Shown: one piece after another, positions 1 to 12,877 of the stretch
Position numbering within the stretch: position 1 is the first letter of the stretch
How the letters are laid out: every line of letters starts with the position of its first letter
Origin: Apophysomyces variabilis
Taxonomy: Eukaryota; Mucoromycota; Mucoromycetes; Mucorales; Mucoraceae
Assembly: GCA_002749535.1 (NCBI GenBank)
Contig: MZZL01000087.1
Span: 1 to 57,306, forward strand
Direction: 5' to 3'
Length of the DNA: 57,306 bases
The notes under the pieces: model-generated
Told to the model about the DNA's origin: nothing
Seen by the model: the letters and a program-made list of their open reading frames with translations, nothing else
The model's database searches: none
Made by a program: the position numbers and the translations under genes

Positions 1-16
1 TTTTTTTTTTTTTTAG

Positions 17-573
17 GAGAACAAGAACAAGATCCCAATGATCCGATCACCGAAGCGCGAGCTTCTACACGGAAAGCGTTGAATGATCTTTTTGCACGTG
101 ATGTATTTGCTAGTCTTTTGACGTATATGCCAGCACCGCCTGCAGGAAAGAACAGGCTTCGGTATTTCCTGCCGGCGAACAAGGAATTCAAGATGACGCC
201 CTCCACCTCCTTACTTGCCCGTCAGTGGAAAGTCGGGGCACCCATCGATAGCCGGCCAGGGTGGGATGGTGGAGAGCAACAAGAAGAAGGTATTACCGAA
301 CTGCTGCCTGTGCATGCACACAAGAGTAGGAAACGAGTTCGCATGGACCTTGGTGAAGAGCGAGAAAAGCAGATGATCGCAACACAACCCACTGAAGCGT
401 TCACAACTTCTGCTTCCCTTCCTCTCATGATGGAGGATGCTCTTCTCGATGAACCTCAACCTCCCTCATTTATCGACATTTCCTCCCAACCTCTTCCTGG
501 TGCCTTTGCTATGCGAAAATCAGCCGAAGGAAAACAAAAGAAGAAGAAACCAAAAACCAAAGGTTTCAAATAA
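17..573 (+). CDS. C-terminal exon of an unrecognised protein (5' truncated by window edge)
   Basis: The window opens with 14 T residues followed by AG, which reads as the polypyrimidine tract and acceptor of an intron. The frame is then open from base 17 to a TAA ending at 573. The visible product is about 185 residues. It starts with an acidic patch (EQEQDPNDP) and a helical stretch, and ends with a lysine-rich tail (KQKKKKPKTKGFK) that looks like a nuclear or nucleolar localisation signal. I do not recognise the family, so no function is assigned. The downstream neighbour is convergent, and the 574-1120 interval serves as 3' flank of both. The reading frame, the basic tail and the good acceptor support a real terminal exon. 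The true start lies outside the window. Confidence 0.6.
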
Positions 574-1120
574 CCATTTCTTTTTCCTTTTACCCTCCTC
601 TTTTCTATCCGTTTCATCTCTCTCTCTTTTTCTCGCACACACACACATACTCTTTCTGTTTCGTTTTGTAGCTGTATGGTTTCCCTCCATTTTTTTCGTT
701 TGTTTTTGCGTGCATGGATTCATTGGCTCTTTTTTTTTGTAAATATATCTGAAGAACATTTCGGATTTTATCCTTCATCTTATTGACTGAAATGATGCTT
801 TGGATCAACGAGCTTAATCATGCTATAACATGATATATAAAAGAAAAAAGAGGTGGGTAAAACGCAATGAACGAAGGATGCACAACGCAATGTATGTATG
901 CACCTCCTTGTCGATCCCGTTTCCATTTACCTCCCTTAGCACAATCCATTGTATACAGATACTAACAATGGAAGAATCATATCGAGTTTACTCTTTTTTA
1001 GCCGCATAGGCTTTCGGTAATTGTTATTATCGTCTTTGTGTCCTGATTTTTGGGATTTTGTTGGTTTGTCTACGAAAGAAGAAAAAAAATGAAAAGAAAA
1101 ATAGTTTTTCGGGATTGTTT
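574..1120. other. Convergent intergenic region
   Basis: This is the shared 3' flank of the partial plus-strand gene and the minus-strand KH gene. It is T-rich and pyrimidine-rich with short A-rich runs, as expected for 3' untranslated sequence. The open frames here are low-complexity shadows and I see no gene. Confidence 0.6.
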
Positions 1121-4114
1121 TCAGTTGCTTGCAGTAGCAGCCGATGCCTTCTCCTCCGCCTTCTTCTTCTCTTCTGCAATGCGAGCCTCTCTTTCTTTTC
1201 GCTTATTCTGCAACTCCTTCTCATATTCGTATAGTTCGACCAATTCTTCCTTAGCAGAATGAGCATCTTTCTTGCGACCACGGATGGTAATTGTATCTGT
1301 CTCTTCAGATTGGGAGCTCTTGGGGAATTTAACAAACACGTTGTACTTGTCTTCCAGTTTCTTCACGTAGCGACCGCTGGGTCCAATCAAAAAGCGGTGG
1401 TATTCTTTGGGAATATCCAAGCTAAATGTGACTTGGTCGGCCAGATTGGCGACCAGCGCCAGAATACGTTCCTTGGCAGCTTCCACATTGGTCACAATAC
1501 CCTGAATAACAACGGTAACTTTTTGCTGAGGTTTCTTAGAAGACTTTTGGACGGTTCCATTCTCGCTCTTGGATGCATCGCTGATATCAATCTTTACTCC
1601 AAGATCTTCCTTCAGTTTGTTAATATTGCTACCAGCTTTGCCAATCACATGGGCAGAATAGGCAGCAGGAATCGTAAATTCAACAGTATGTGAGTTGATA
1701 AACTGGCAATAACAGAAAACAAAAGTAAGACTCCGGTTCTCACCAACCACCTTCTTTCCCCATTTCTTACCTCTTCATGCTTTGCAGCATTATACACCTT
1801 GTTGATTTCAGCAATCACATGGTTCACTTCGTTGGTAAGGCCACGAATAACCACAGCATCCTCTGATCCAACGCCGAAACGAACAGACACGGTAGAATCG
1901 TCGCCACCCACAATAGCGTTCAGCGTAGTACCCTTAGGACCAATTATTGTTTTGTGGTATCTTGCTGGGACAGAAATGGTCTTGCTGATAAAATCGGCCT
2001 AAAAAACAGAAAAGTTGGTTAGGGCTATACATAGCATAAAAAACACCTATTTTTATTTGCTTACCGAATCAGCAGCAATCTTCTTCAATTCGGCAGCAGC
2101 AGCTTCTAAGCTTTCCTTCTTCTGACCTTCCTCGGATCCTTCATAGACGATCAAAACCTTTGCAGTTTCCTCGGCTTCCTCTGGCATGATAATCTCAACC
2201 GAATGGCGCGTTTTAATTCGCTGGAGCTGCTTGGCATGACGAACGTTGATGTGACGGTGAAGGTGGGGATCAATGTCCACTGTACCGAAAAGATCAGGAC
2301 CGAAGTTACGGCAAAGCTCAAAAGCAGCCTTGTAAGCTTCAGCAATGTCTTGTTGGTTCTTGCTGTAGATTTCCACAGGGACGGATTGGCGGAGAGTGGC
2401 AATTGCTGGAAGGTCAATATCCACATGGTGATCTTGTTCGATCTTCTTCAGGTTTCCACGGCTAATGAAGTACTTCAGCATGAATTTGCCATGTTGCACT
2501 CGGTCAGCAGTCTCGTGTGTAGTGGCAAGATCAAGCACGCTGACATGGATTTCCCGAGTCTTTTCCATCACCAAAGTCAAACCCTTGATTAAGAGGTGAT
2601 CGGGGCCACGAATCGTGACGTTCTCCGTCTTATCGTCCAAGGGTGGAAGTTCCACGGTACAGCCTAATCATTTCATGTATTTTTCGATGTTTAATATTTT
2701 ACCTTCTTTTCTCTTATTTTTTTTAATAGTTCTCAGATATCCATACCTGTTTCGCTAAAGATCTCCTGAAGTGTGACTCCACCCTTACCAAGGAGATGCT
2801 TGTGTTGCACTTTGGGAACAGCAAAAGCAGCTGTACGTAAGGATTCTCGAAGCTCATTATAACGAGACTCAAGCGTTTGCTTCGCTAACTGAACTTTCTC
2901 CTTATCACCAGTGATGATGAAACCAGTTTCTACAACTTCGTCTGATTCCGATTCAGATGATGCGCCCACACGCGGAGGCTGGATCTTGATATTCAGTTCC
3001 TGCTCCAACATCTTGATAGCGCTGTTATGGGGTCCAGCAAGGAAAAGATGATATTTCGAATCGAAAGCATCAAGCTTAAGCACTTGTTTGGCAGTCTGCA
3101 ATAAAAGAGAAAGTGTAAAACATCATTTAGCCCGAGAAAGTGTATTTCCCTCCTTACCTTTTCACTAACAATCTTCTCGATCTCTTCCTTGGCAATCTTG
3201 ATACCAGCAGCATCACCCACGATGGAGATAGTCACCATATCCTCATCCGACTGCTCTTCCTCCTCTTCCTCCTTACGGGGAGGAATGTTGATACGTGTGC
3301 TGGACTTTGCTTCAATTTGCTGAAGATTCTTACCCTTTGCACCGATGATGAAACGGCGTGTTGATGAAGGCACCAAGATCTCCACCGTTCGCTAATGAAA
3401 AAAGAAACCCTTCGTTCAGATCCATTTCCAAGGCTGACCAAGGAAAACAATGTCTCTTACCTTCACCACGAGACCAGCAACCAGTTCCCTTTTAGCTCTT
3501 GCCACATCGTTTGGAGTACCTTGAATAAGGAAGGTCGTTGTACCAGCACGGTTGGTGGAGGCAATGATAGTGGTTCCCGTCTTGTTGATGACTTGTTGAA
3601 TGACATCAGCGTTACTCTTGAAACCAAGAGGTTTGTTTGGTTGGTTTGCAATCTGTTGATTAGCAGGCAACTCGAGCATGTCTGTGATCTGAGGGCCGGT
3701 CGACTTCTTTGTCACGCCACTGGGAGGAGCGGGCGAACCTGTACGTTGTGGCACGGGATGTGTTTTCACGCGGGAAGCGGCAGCAGACCATCCCGATGCG
3801 ACCGGTGCACGGGGCGCGGCGGCGGATGACAATGATGGGAACGCAGCTTCCGAAGAAAGATCGAGTCTCGTATCCTTTTTCTTTTCTTTCTTGGCAGGCG
3901 ACACCAGAGGCTTGGTAATGGGTATGGGATGGTCACCCGCAATAAGAGGTTCAGCAAAAATGGCATTGTCGACAACCACAGGGTCATCTGGGCTAGGTAC
4001 AATAGGTTCTACCTCAGGCGCGTCTGCCGAGTTATTGGCGGCCTGAGCATGCAACAAAGCCAGTTGAGCGGAAGGAGGAAGTGATTCCAAAACAGGTTGA
4101 TCCGAAGGGTCCAT
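1121..4114 (-). CDS. SCP160: Vigilin/Scp160-type multi-KH RNA-binding protein
   Basis: Predicted exons (minus): 4114-3461, 3391-3158, 3095-2747, 2663-2065, 1998-1771 and 1702-1121. All phases agree and the product is 881 aa. Scp160/vigilin proteins bind mRNA and polysomes at the ER; that role is family knowledge. About nine KH-like modules follow a low-complexity N-terminus of about 150 residues. Intact GxxG loops are seen as GAKG, GKGG, GPKG, GKAG and GPSG. Other repeats have degenerate loops (GPHN, NVRH), as is usual in vigilins. The C-terminus is a Lys/Glu/Arg-rich helix. The protein is shorter than yeast Scp160 (about 1,220 aa), so it may carry fewer repeats. The ATG at 4114 follows a purine-rich leader and opens the first exon. 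The family is secure; exact exon borders are predicted. Confidence 0.9.
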
Positions 4115-5723
4115 TTGGAGAGAAGAACGCGAGAGAAAGAGGGACGCGAGGTAACAAAAGGGTTAAAGCGTTACAAGCTAACAAGTGAAAGAGAAGAAGA
4201 AGAATATAGAATAATAAGAACAGGGCTCTCTCTTATATTAGGCCTGTATATATGTATTTGGTCCTCAGATTTGGTTTGAGAGAGAGAGAGGCGAGTATAA
4301 GTTTCTCTTTTTTTCTCTTGCCGGGGAAAAAGGGAAAAGGGAAGAGGGAGAGAAAAAAAGAAAGGCGGAAAGAGAATACTCTTTTTGTCCAATCGTTACT
4401 CGACATTGCTGTCGACATCGCGCAAAACGTGGCCTGCCATCAGAGACCTCTTACGCACCTCGTTTTCAAAAACCGCACTTCATCAAAAAGTGAATAACAT
4501 CCCTACCCCTCTCTTTCTTCCTTTCTCTGCTTCTTTGCTCCTCGGAAAACAAATGAGTCATCTTCCGTATTTGGGGTTTCATTCATACTCTTATCGATAG
4601 CATCGTTGGTCGTTAAACTGTTACCAACGCATTGTGTCCCCAAGACAACTGGACAATGTGTCACAAAGATGTTGTGAAGATGAGAATAAAGAAAAAATGT
4701 CCAAGTTTCTTATACTTAACTAGTAGTCTTCGTTGCAAACTTCTCTGTGTTGCCAAATTCATATCGTCAAAAAAGGACCACAATGAAGCGCAAACAGTGA
4801 TACACACTTAGGATTCGAACCTCTGATGAGACCAAGTCCCTTCATTTGCTTCTCTTTACTCCACAGAAAAGAGTATCTATTGTGATCGTCATCAACATTT
4901 CAGCGGTTTGTTTGATAGCCAATACTGAACTAAAGCAGACAAAAGGAATCCAGGGACTTAATCATACCCCTCTCGTAAAGAGAGGTTGTCATGCCTGAAT
5001 AAACGGAAAATGCAAACAGAACAAAGGTGGAGAGCACAGTGATGGTCGCATCGAGCTAACTGGTCTCTTCAAACAAAACTTGCCATGTCAAGCATTCACT
5101 GCTTTGTACTTTTGCTGTTCAACATCCAAGGACACTCGAAACATGGATTGGCAGAATGGCAGTGGGAAAGTAACAATGACCAAACCAGTACAAGATTTCG
5201 CAAAGACAGATCCGCAACGATGTTTTTGAGATTTACGCTTTTGCAGAAATAACGACACCCAAACCTAATATTAGGTTGTACAGTCTTTCTGTAAAAACAA
5301 CCTTGCATTTCCTGAGATGTTTTATACACAAGCTTTGGCATCCTCATATATAGACGTATAAGTGCGTCAGCGTTTACAGTCCATTTTATCACATTTTATC
5401 CTGGATCCAAACATTCTGTGTTAGTGGATCAACAAAATGGAACACTAAGAAACATTTGCAGATTGATAAATGTTGTCATTGATGATTTTGAAACTGGATC
5501 AGATAATGCTCTTAAATTGAAACATAATTATCCAGCAAACGAACGCTTCTCCAGGATCCTTTATCCGGAGATAAACAGTACAAAGTCCGATCTCTTTGAT
5601 AACACCAGAAATTTTTCAGTTTGGTTATTTTGCATTTGTTTTGCACAGACGTGTTATAAAGTGTGTGCATGTGAAAGTATGAACGTTTGCCACAGAGAAA
5701 GAGAGAAAGAAAGAAAGAAAGAA

Positions 5724-5762
<39 letters not shown>

Positions 5763-5919
5763 GACAGATGGAGAAAGAATATATGGTGTGTAAATGGCGT
5801 GCGATGTGTATAACTGCGAGTGCTGTGGGAGGTGCGGTATTGCATGTATAGATGAAGCTGTAGTTCATGATCGAAAAGATGCCCTTTTCTGTCAATGCAG
5901 AAAATCCGACATTACTTCC
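4115..5919. other. Intergenic region with purine/pyrimidine-rich promoter tract
   Basis: 4115-4400 upstream of the KH gene is strongly purine-rich on the plus strand (pyrimidine-rich on the coding strand), a common layout for fungal promoters and leaders. The remainder holds only short frames without recognisable protein character, apart from the GA microsatellite described separately. I see no gene. Confidence 0.5.
5694..5760. repeat. GA/GAAA microsatellite
   Basis: A run of GA and GAAA units, ending in about 13 uninterrupted GA dinucleotides. The open frames crossing it on both strands arise from the repeat itself and are not genes. Confidence 0.95.
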
Positions 5920-6467
5920 TTACATATGTAAAGGAAGTCGTAATACACTATCTACAAGGATGAAAAAAAAGGGGGGGAAAGGTCAGTATCAAAACAGGAA
6001 ACTTCTCCACACAAGGTTTTATTTTTAAATGATCGATCACACCTACCTCTATAGCGAGCTGAATATAAGAAACAGGTAATGGTATCCACTTCCTTGACTG
6101 TCTGGTTTGCAAAATGACGGGAAACGGCAGCAACAAGTTCCTCTTTGTTGGTGGTTGATTTGGGTTTGATACTATGCACTCGCACGTATTTTCGCAACAC
6201 AGAAACATCCAGCGAATTAAAGTCGATCTATACAAATCGTATTGCAGTTTGTCAAGCATTAGCAAAAGACTGATTTCTCCAATGAGAACTTCGTTTCTTT
6301 TCTGCTTTTCTTACCGTTTGAAACTCCTTGCCGACATTGTTACCGTCTAAAACTCGTCGTCTCTTTTCACGTTCCCGATCTCGTTCTGCCGCCTGCTTAA
6401 AAGCTGTATGCGACGAATGCGAGACACCATTCCCGTTAAATGCTGATGTTTTTAGTTTGGATCCCAT
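5920..6467 (-). CDS. SAP30-like Sin3-binding protein
   Basis: Predicted exons (minus): 6467-6315, 6227-6047 and 5951-5920; phases agree and give 121 aa. The N-terminal 50 residues are polar and basic. The second exon carries the SAP30 Sin3-binding signature: DFNSLDVSVLRKYVR, then NKEELVAAVSRHF, then FLYSARYR. In SAP30 proteins this helical domain docks on Sin3 in histone deacetylase complexes; that role is from the family. The last exon supplies only about ten residues (DSVLRLPLHM) and was found by following the GTAGGT donor to a TTGTAG acceptor, so it is the least certain part. The frame continues upstream of the chosen ATG (to 6614), but that extension shows no conserved character. The ATG at 6467 directly starts a sensible N-terminus. 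Confidence 0.72.
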
Positions 6468-7879
6468 GGCCTTTGCGGAAAAAGAAAAATAAAGGGTTAA
6501 AGAGCCTCTCCGCAACACAACGATGGATACGCAAATGGTTTCAATCGCCGCTTCTGGCACATACACGTTCCGCATTTGTTGGCCGCTTGGCCAATAAAAT
6601 TTGCGATAAAACAACGGGCTGAAACACCGGCTAACAAACTAGCTCTATACTTTGAAAGGCAGTCCGCCCAATTGCAGAGCGTAATATAACAATAAGACAT
6701 AGTTATAAGACAGGTTTTTATTTCATTTTCTGTTATGAAACAGGCCGAAAAAACTAACAAAACCCATTAGCTGCGTTTTTTTAAAGCGAGTTGTAAGTAG
6801 TTGCGAGGAGCGTCATGTTGCCTGAATAACATGTTTAAGAGAACTGGATGCACGCGTAGTAAAACAACAAGAATACGAGTTATCAGGAGTTTATTAACCA
6901 TCCTCTAGCAGCAATAAAATTATAATGCAAAACTTGCAAAAAGCTATGATAAAGCAGATCAATACTGGAGTTAAGCTTGACTGCTATGCGCATAATTCTT
7001 TCGGATCACTTGAACTGCTAGGTTAACAGCCCGCTGCATGTACTCGGCGGCATCCAGTTGCGATTGTAATCGAGTTGATAATCTTGTTCATTCGAACCAG
7101 AATTGCTTAGAAGTTGTATGACTCTTCCTGAGTGCAAAACCATCTTGAAGTCACTCCTTGTCATCAGCAAGGTATTTGGTCACCACGTTACAGTAACGAG
7201 AATAAGCGAATCCTTTTTTTTTAAGAAACGAAACTCCTTGTATTAAACAGGTAAGACCAAATCGTTACGGTTCTTGATGCAATAAACAAATAATGTTTGG
7301 TAAGGGAATCTGACTGTGCTGCTTGGCATCTAGGTCGCTTGCTGGTCTTTCGCTGTTTTTTCTGCTTCGAGGAATTGCAAAAACTGTGACGGGTTGGGGG
7401 AGTGTGTCTGTGGTATACGAGGGTATCATAGGATGACTTCGTAGTGCTTGTGTTTCATGAACATGATGATCAGAATTAATATGTTTCTATTTGCAGTGAA
7501 CTTCTCTAGTTTGCAACATCGACTGACTCTCTGTAGACCAGAGATCTATCACCAAGGTCAAGACAACAGTGACACCACTCGATCATAGTAATTATACTTA
7601 GCACATCATACACCTATCACCGAAAAGAAGGTTTACTAATTACAGTCCCGGAGAAGATGATGTAATCATAGATAGGCAGATAAGATGAATGATGATGGTT
7701 TGAAAAGAAAGACTCTTTTTTTTTGTTAAATTGGGAATTGTCTTGATAGCCTTTTCTTGCTGAGATACTTTCCCAAGCATTTATTAGAATAAGAAATAAA
7801 GCCTTTAAAGTTCCTTCAACATAAACTATTACAGGTTTTGCTATTCTAGTCATTTAGAGTCTTTTCTTTTTTTGGAAAG
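6468..7879. other. Intergenic region, mostly featureless
   Basis: No complete gene is visible. A short open stretch on the minus strand (7087-6971) is listed separately as a candidate exon. The rest is AT-rich with short frames only. Confidence 0.4.
6971..7087 (-). other. Candidate C-terminal exon, unrecognised
   Basis: A minus-strand frame of 39 codons ends in TAA and reads like a helical protein tail (LQSQLDAAEYMQRAVNLA, then VQVIRKNYAHSSQA). A possible AACAAG acceptor lies at its 5' side. A second frame over the same bases is also partly open, and no upstream exon could be joined convincingly. It may be a real terminal exon, a relic or chance. Confidence 0.25.
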
Positions 7880-8280
7880 TTTGTTACGTCTCGCTTTATC
7901 CTTGACAACTGACTAGAACTGCTCAATCGATATTGGTTCAGGATATATGCAGGAAGCTACACATATTGATATCCTCGAGAGTAAATAAACTTTCCAATAT
8001 CAGTTGAACTATGGATAGGAGCATTATCCATAACAAGGTAATGACCCTTCATATCTGGAAACTTGTCGATTTGATCAAAAGCACCCTTTACAAAACTTAC
8101 ATAATGGCCAGTAACAGTACCAGTGCTATAACTATCCCGTCTCCACTCCAAATTTTCTTTTTCTTTATACGCTAGATAGCTCTTATATTAACGTTGACAA
8201 GCAAGGGGTAGAAATTGCAGTTAAAATAGAAATTGCTCAGACCCTAGTGGTAAGCATGGTAACTATAGCAGGCGTGCACC
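7880..8280 (-). pseudogene. Decayed Tc1/mariner-like DDE transposase fragment
   Basis: The 64-codon frame at 8151-7957 contains VMDNAPIHSS and GKFIYSRGY, the block around the second catalytic Asp of Tc1/mariner-type DDE transposases as found in Mucoromycota. Beyond its stop the sequence still resembles the next expected block (LPxYSPxLNPIEQFW), but with stops and substitutions. Upstream to about 8280 only disrupted similarity remains. No terminal repeats or complete gene could be found, so this is an old fragment. Edges are approximate. Confidence 0.7.
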
Positions 8281-8821
8281 TTTTTGAACAAGCCATACTT
8301 CGTTTCCACTTAATATGAATATGCTGAAGGTGGTTATTCAATCCGTGTCTCTTTTTTGGGTGGCGTCGCAGCCAAAGCCACTTCGATGTGAGAGTACCAC
8401 TAAAGGAACCGCATGACCCTGTGCAGCAGCACGATAGTTTAAACTCAGTAATGTCAAGGAAAGGATGAGGGACAAGGGGGGATTGCTGCCGTTGGGAAAA
8501 AAAAATGAAAATTCATACAGTCTAACGGCTTATTCTTCCAAGAACTAAACCCTTTTGTTTCTTCTTTTCTTATTATGGGTAAAAACTTGCCCTTTCCGAA
8601 ACCCGTGTAGATCCCTTCAAGTATTATTTGTTTCTTTTTGTTATAGTTAAAACTTGATATGTCCTAAATAGAATACAGAACTAAAGTACAGGTATTACTT
8701 TTTTTGTGTGAGTTTGGGGATTAGGTTATGTTCTAATATACAACTTTTTCCCTCATTTTGATGTACAGCACGACACAAAATGGGATACAGAATTAGGTTA
8801 CACGGTAACGAAATCTCCTGA
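8281..8821. other. 3' flank of the arrestin gene, no gene seen
   Basis: AT-rich, with several T-runs and no open frame of protein-like character. It probably includes the 3' untranslated region of the arrestin-like gene. Confidence 0.5.
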
Positions 8822-10088
8822 CTACGCTTGGAGTTCCTCATATCTTGGCGGACAAATTTCTGTTCCCATAGGGTATGGAGGATGTGTTATTGAAGTATAT
8901 GAAGGAGGTTTCCACAGACAATAGTCATTCTCGTCGTATCCTTCGTCTTGGTGACTGCGCAGCAATGTCATCATCAGGAAAGGGTCATAGGGTAATGACT
9001 GAGCTGTTTCGCCGTAAGCCGGAAGCCTGGTGGCGCTCATGGCGCAGATCGTAATCGGTAAGGAGGCACGAAGCTCAGATATGTGACCATCGGGATTTTC
9101 AATTGACAATACGAATTTCAACTTATGCCGTATCCTCACCGCACTATTTTGTACGCTACACTGAATATCATCGGTGGATCTGGGAATGGGTATGACCTGG
9201 GATGTGGACCACTCCATCAGCGACGAAGAAGCGTTTTGGCTATGACGGTCGCATCCAAACTTGGCATTCGATGTGTGAAACAGAACACGACTCTGGCCTC
9301 GCGGCCGCCCACTAAACCACCCGTTTGTTGCACGGCAGGTCATGTACTCCTTGAATGTGCAGGATAAATATCGGATCTTGACACCGCGTATCAGGGGTGT
9401 TGCCCGTATATTCACCAGGATCTGGTCTCCATGAGTATAAGTGTCCGTAGGCACGGAAATTTCATAGTCCAATTTTCCTGCCCATTGGTTGGAGACAACG
9501 ATAGGTTCCGCAAATTCCGAGTCGAAAGGCAGGATTTGTCGCCAGAGTTTAATATTTCGTCGGACAGAATGATTGGGCAGGAACGTGGACCGTTCAACAA
9601 CAGCTTTGAGCTGGTACTGAACATGATAGAGTTTGGCGACGTGAATTGATTCTGGAAGACATCCTGGTAAAGCCATCTCAAATTCGTATGGATATTCACC
9701 GGCAGGCAGCTGATACTGTTTTGATTGTCGAGGTAACAATGCCCAAGTATGGTTTATCACATTGCGTACCTCGCGAAAGAGTCGTTCGTGACCATTACCC
9801 AGTGCTAATCCATTAGGGAAGCGACAGAACGACAAAAAAAAGGAAGTTTTTGGCTCTTTTAATGGCTCCCAATCTTTTTTTATCTTGTCAAACAAGCTTA
9901 CGTTCTGTCCATGTAATGGTCATTGTTCCATTAAAATATAGATTGATTGACTTGACTTTGGTTGGTTCTTGTAGGCTCAACTGCACGATGCCTCGTAAAA
10001 CACATCCCGCAGATTCGGATGGACTTCCATACATAACGAGTTGGTCATTTTCAACATGAACCTTCAGTTTAATATTAGAGCGTTTCAT
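8822..10088 (-). CDS. Arrestin-related trafficking adaptor with two PPxY motifs
   Basis: Predicted exons (minus): 10088-9902 and 9804-8822; phases agree and give 389 aa. The N-terminus reads as an arrestin_N domain (LVMYGSPSESAGCVLRGIVQ, then EPTKVKSINLYFNG). The middle contains the usual YPYEFEMALPGCLPES block, and an arrestin_C-like half follows. The tail carries PPSY (about residue 361) and PPRY (about 382). Both fit PY motifs that recruit Nedd4/Rsp5-type ubiquitin ligases through WW domains. In the family, such adaptors direct ubiquitination and endocytosis of plasma-membrane transporters. The single intron has a GTAAGC donor and a TTAG acceptor. Which transporters are targeted cannot be told from the sequence. 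Confidence 0.88.
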
Positions 10089-12877
10089 GGATTAGATTAA
10101 AGAAGGAAGAAAGAGAAGAAAAGAAATGTTTATGTTCAAAGAAGTAGATTGTGTGATCTTACATGCGTTGAGTTTAAATATAACAGACCGCATGTCATGA
10201 CACACACTTTCCCAAAACAAGTTCGTTCTAGTTTCTTTCGCGCCAGGGCCGGCTCGGCGATCATTTTCCACTTGCCTATTCCGTCCATAAATAGACCAAG
10301 TTAGTCCTAATTTTCCCATTTTCCTCTGCGTTTGGGTCAGTTGCCCTCGTCTCACAATGTTTCCCTGTCAACGATGTTTCCACGTATTCTATACTATGGT
10401 GATAAACCGTATAATTACCGCCCCTAGATACCAAAATAAACGATCACGGCCTGCTCTTCCTCTTTAATTAGCACAGACCCATTCTGCTGAAAAAAAAGAA
10501 AGCAACATCATCATTCGTTGCTTAGGTTTTGTTTACCTTTTCCTTTTGGTGGACCCCTAATTAGGTAAATTTCGCCGCCAGTCTCTATCCACTGACCGCA
10601 TTGGTCCTCATCCTGCTGCTACTGTGTCAAGCGCAGCTATAACATGGCCTGGCCCTATCTATCATTAGCCTACCAGTACAATGCAAAGACTTGCAAGTTC
10701 AATTTCCTCGTTATCTGCGTCAGCACGAAACAAAAGGAAAAAGCGCAGCACAGGAATATATGCTATTTCTTTGCCTCAAAAGCTAAGTACATATGTGGCA
10801 AGGAGTTTTATGACCCCTTTCCTGCATCAGGAAAAGTCCGTATTAACTTTGTTTCTGTCTGACTAACCTGATCGTATTCATGTTTTAATGTCAAGGCGGC
10901 ATGTTACAGTTCGCTTTGGATGGTATAGTCTTTCTTGCTTGCATATCACCGATAGAATTCCCAAATAAAGCATAATAGAGCGATTCCCCATTGTGTAACA
11001 AGAAATGCACTTTCAAATCGAAACTTACGCCGGCGATGTTTGTTTGTGTAGAAAAGGAAAAGGCTGGTCGACCAACCTACTGCTAGTTAGCTACCTTGGG
11101 ATGAAATGCGAATAGACTATCCATCTGATACCTTGTGTAGCGCAGCATTTCCTTAATGTTGTGGTACTTGAAATGCAGAAGCAGCATAACATACGGAATC
11201 TGCAGCATATGGTCACTCATCATAAGAACAAACCATACTTCCTTCTGGCTCAACTGGAAAGAAATTTTACTTTTATTTTTGGTGACAATCTCACCGGTGA
11301 TCCTTTGCGTAGCTTTCACGAAAACGTAGCAACTAATGTAAGGTGATCTTCTCTTTTCCTTATAGCCCACGTAATTATTCCATTTATGCATGATACTATA
11401 CTGTAAACAAATTTAGATTACTTTCCCCCTTTTTCTTTTACGTTGATATAATCCACTCTCAGACCGTTCGATTAATCAGTTTTCTTTTCCTCTTATCACT
11501 TTCTCATAAAACGATGAAAAAGAGTTAGCATTAAGTAAAAATCCACCTTGCTCTTCTACCCTAACTCAGACTTAAATATTGAAAGAGATATGTATGTGTT
11601 TGTATCGCAGCAACAATAAAGTAGGAGCTAGTGCACTAATTCTGCTTAATCGTCTGCACAATGACCCATAGCCGCGTTTCTCCGCGAGTCTAATGTGGCT
11701 TTTTTTTAGTCGGCCTGACTCCACGGCATTTTATCATCCTTTTGCTATGTTGGAGTGCCCTTGGTGTGGCAAAATAGATTGTTAGCAGTTTCTTTACTCT
11801 AAAAGCAAAACCTTGAGATCGGGAAGGTATATTCATCTATCTTCTTCTCAGTATGAAAAGATCGGAGGTTTGGAAGATATGTTAAAAGCGTGAAAGTAGC
11901 AAATGCATACATGCAGACAATGTTTCAGTACGACAGGGCCTTGTAATCCTTTAAGTGAAGCATGCGCCAAGTGAATCCAATACATAAGTGTGGAAAATTG
12001 AGCATCACGTACCTTGTGTTATGCAATAGCTGCATTATATGAAAAAGGTTCGACATTTTGTTCGCTAGTCAAACACCGTTGTCAACCCTTCTATGAACTT
12101 AAGAGTCAATAGTCCTGGTACAATATGTGAAGGGTCCGTTGGCTATAGCGATATAAAATATCGGTAAACTATCCGCATGTTTCTAGGCCATCGACCCGTA
12201 AGTAGAGACAGATAGACTCAGTTTTAACGGTAACTAGCTGTGAGAAGGAGCAGGGTAACAAGCATGGATCGTTTCCAGTGGTGAATTTACTAGAATACTT
12301 TGTACGCTTTACGGAGCCCGTCACGTTAACTCGGAAAATTGCCCAATTTTTATGCTCAATGCTTTGATAATTGCTGCAAAGCTTGTACTCGATGACAATG
12401 ACACCTCTAAATTGCTTTTGCACGTTTGCGCTTTGGTCATGCGTAATACTTTGGCCATGGCTAGACTAAACAATTGACGATTGAAGAAAAGTTGCTCCTT
12501 GGTTGCACAAACACTTCATAGAAACTGGTCAATTTGTTCCTCTATGCGTACGGAGATAATTTATGGAAAGAGCGTATGGCAATAATCCTAGAGGCTTAGA
12601 AGCGGAAAGAAGCAGAAATGGCAGCAAAGAAGCGCAAGCCTCACAAAAGAACACTTGGGGACGAATAAACTTAGTGGATGAAGCTTTAAACGATATTAAA
12701 CATGGTGCGACGCTTGCTTTTTCTTTTATTATTAAACAAGTCAAAAGTGAAACGAATGCTCATCAAAGAGCGAAGTAAACACACAAGGTTTTGTATCAGC
12801 AAAGTTATACATTACCATGCCTCATCTACAGAGTATTGTTATGTTTGTGTTATGCCAAAGGATTTTATTGTTTGGAT
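10089..12877. other. Long interval without a supportable gene
   Basis: Short frames occur on both strands (for example 11391-11083 minus, 12423-12169 minus, 12563-12778 plus). None shows a recognisable motif or an exon chain. The first 300 bases are upstream of the arrestin-like gene. The remainder may hide relics related to the decayed coding region that follows. Confidence 0.4.

Noticed and set aside
4803..4823. GGTTCGAATCC on the minus strand, resembling a tRNA T-loop
   Set aside because: The stem does not pair over five bases, there is no matching acceptor stem and no box A upstream, so it is not a tRNA gene.
5418..5895. Overlapping open frames on both strands across the GA microsatellite
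   Set aside because: They consist largely of repeat-encoded Arg/Glu or Ser/Leu and exist only because the repeat lacks stops.
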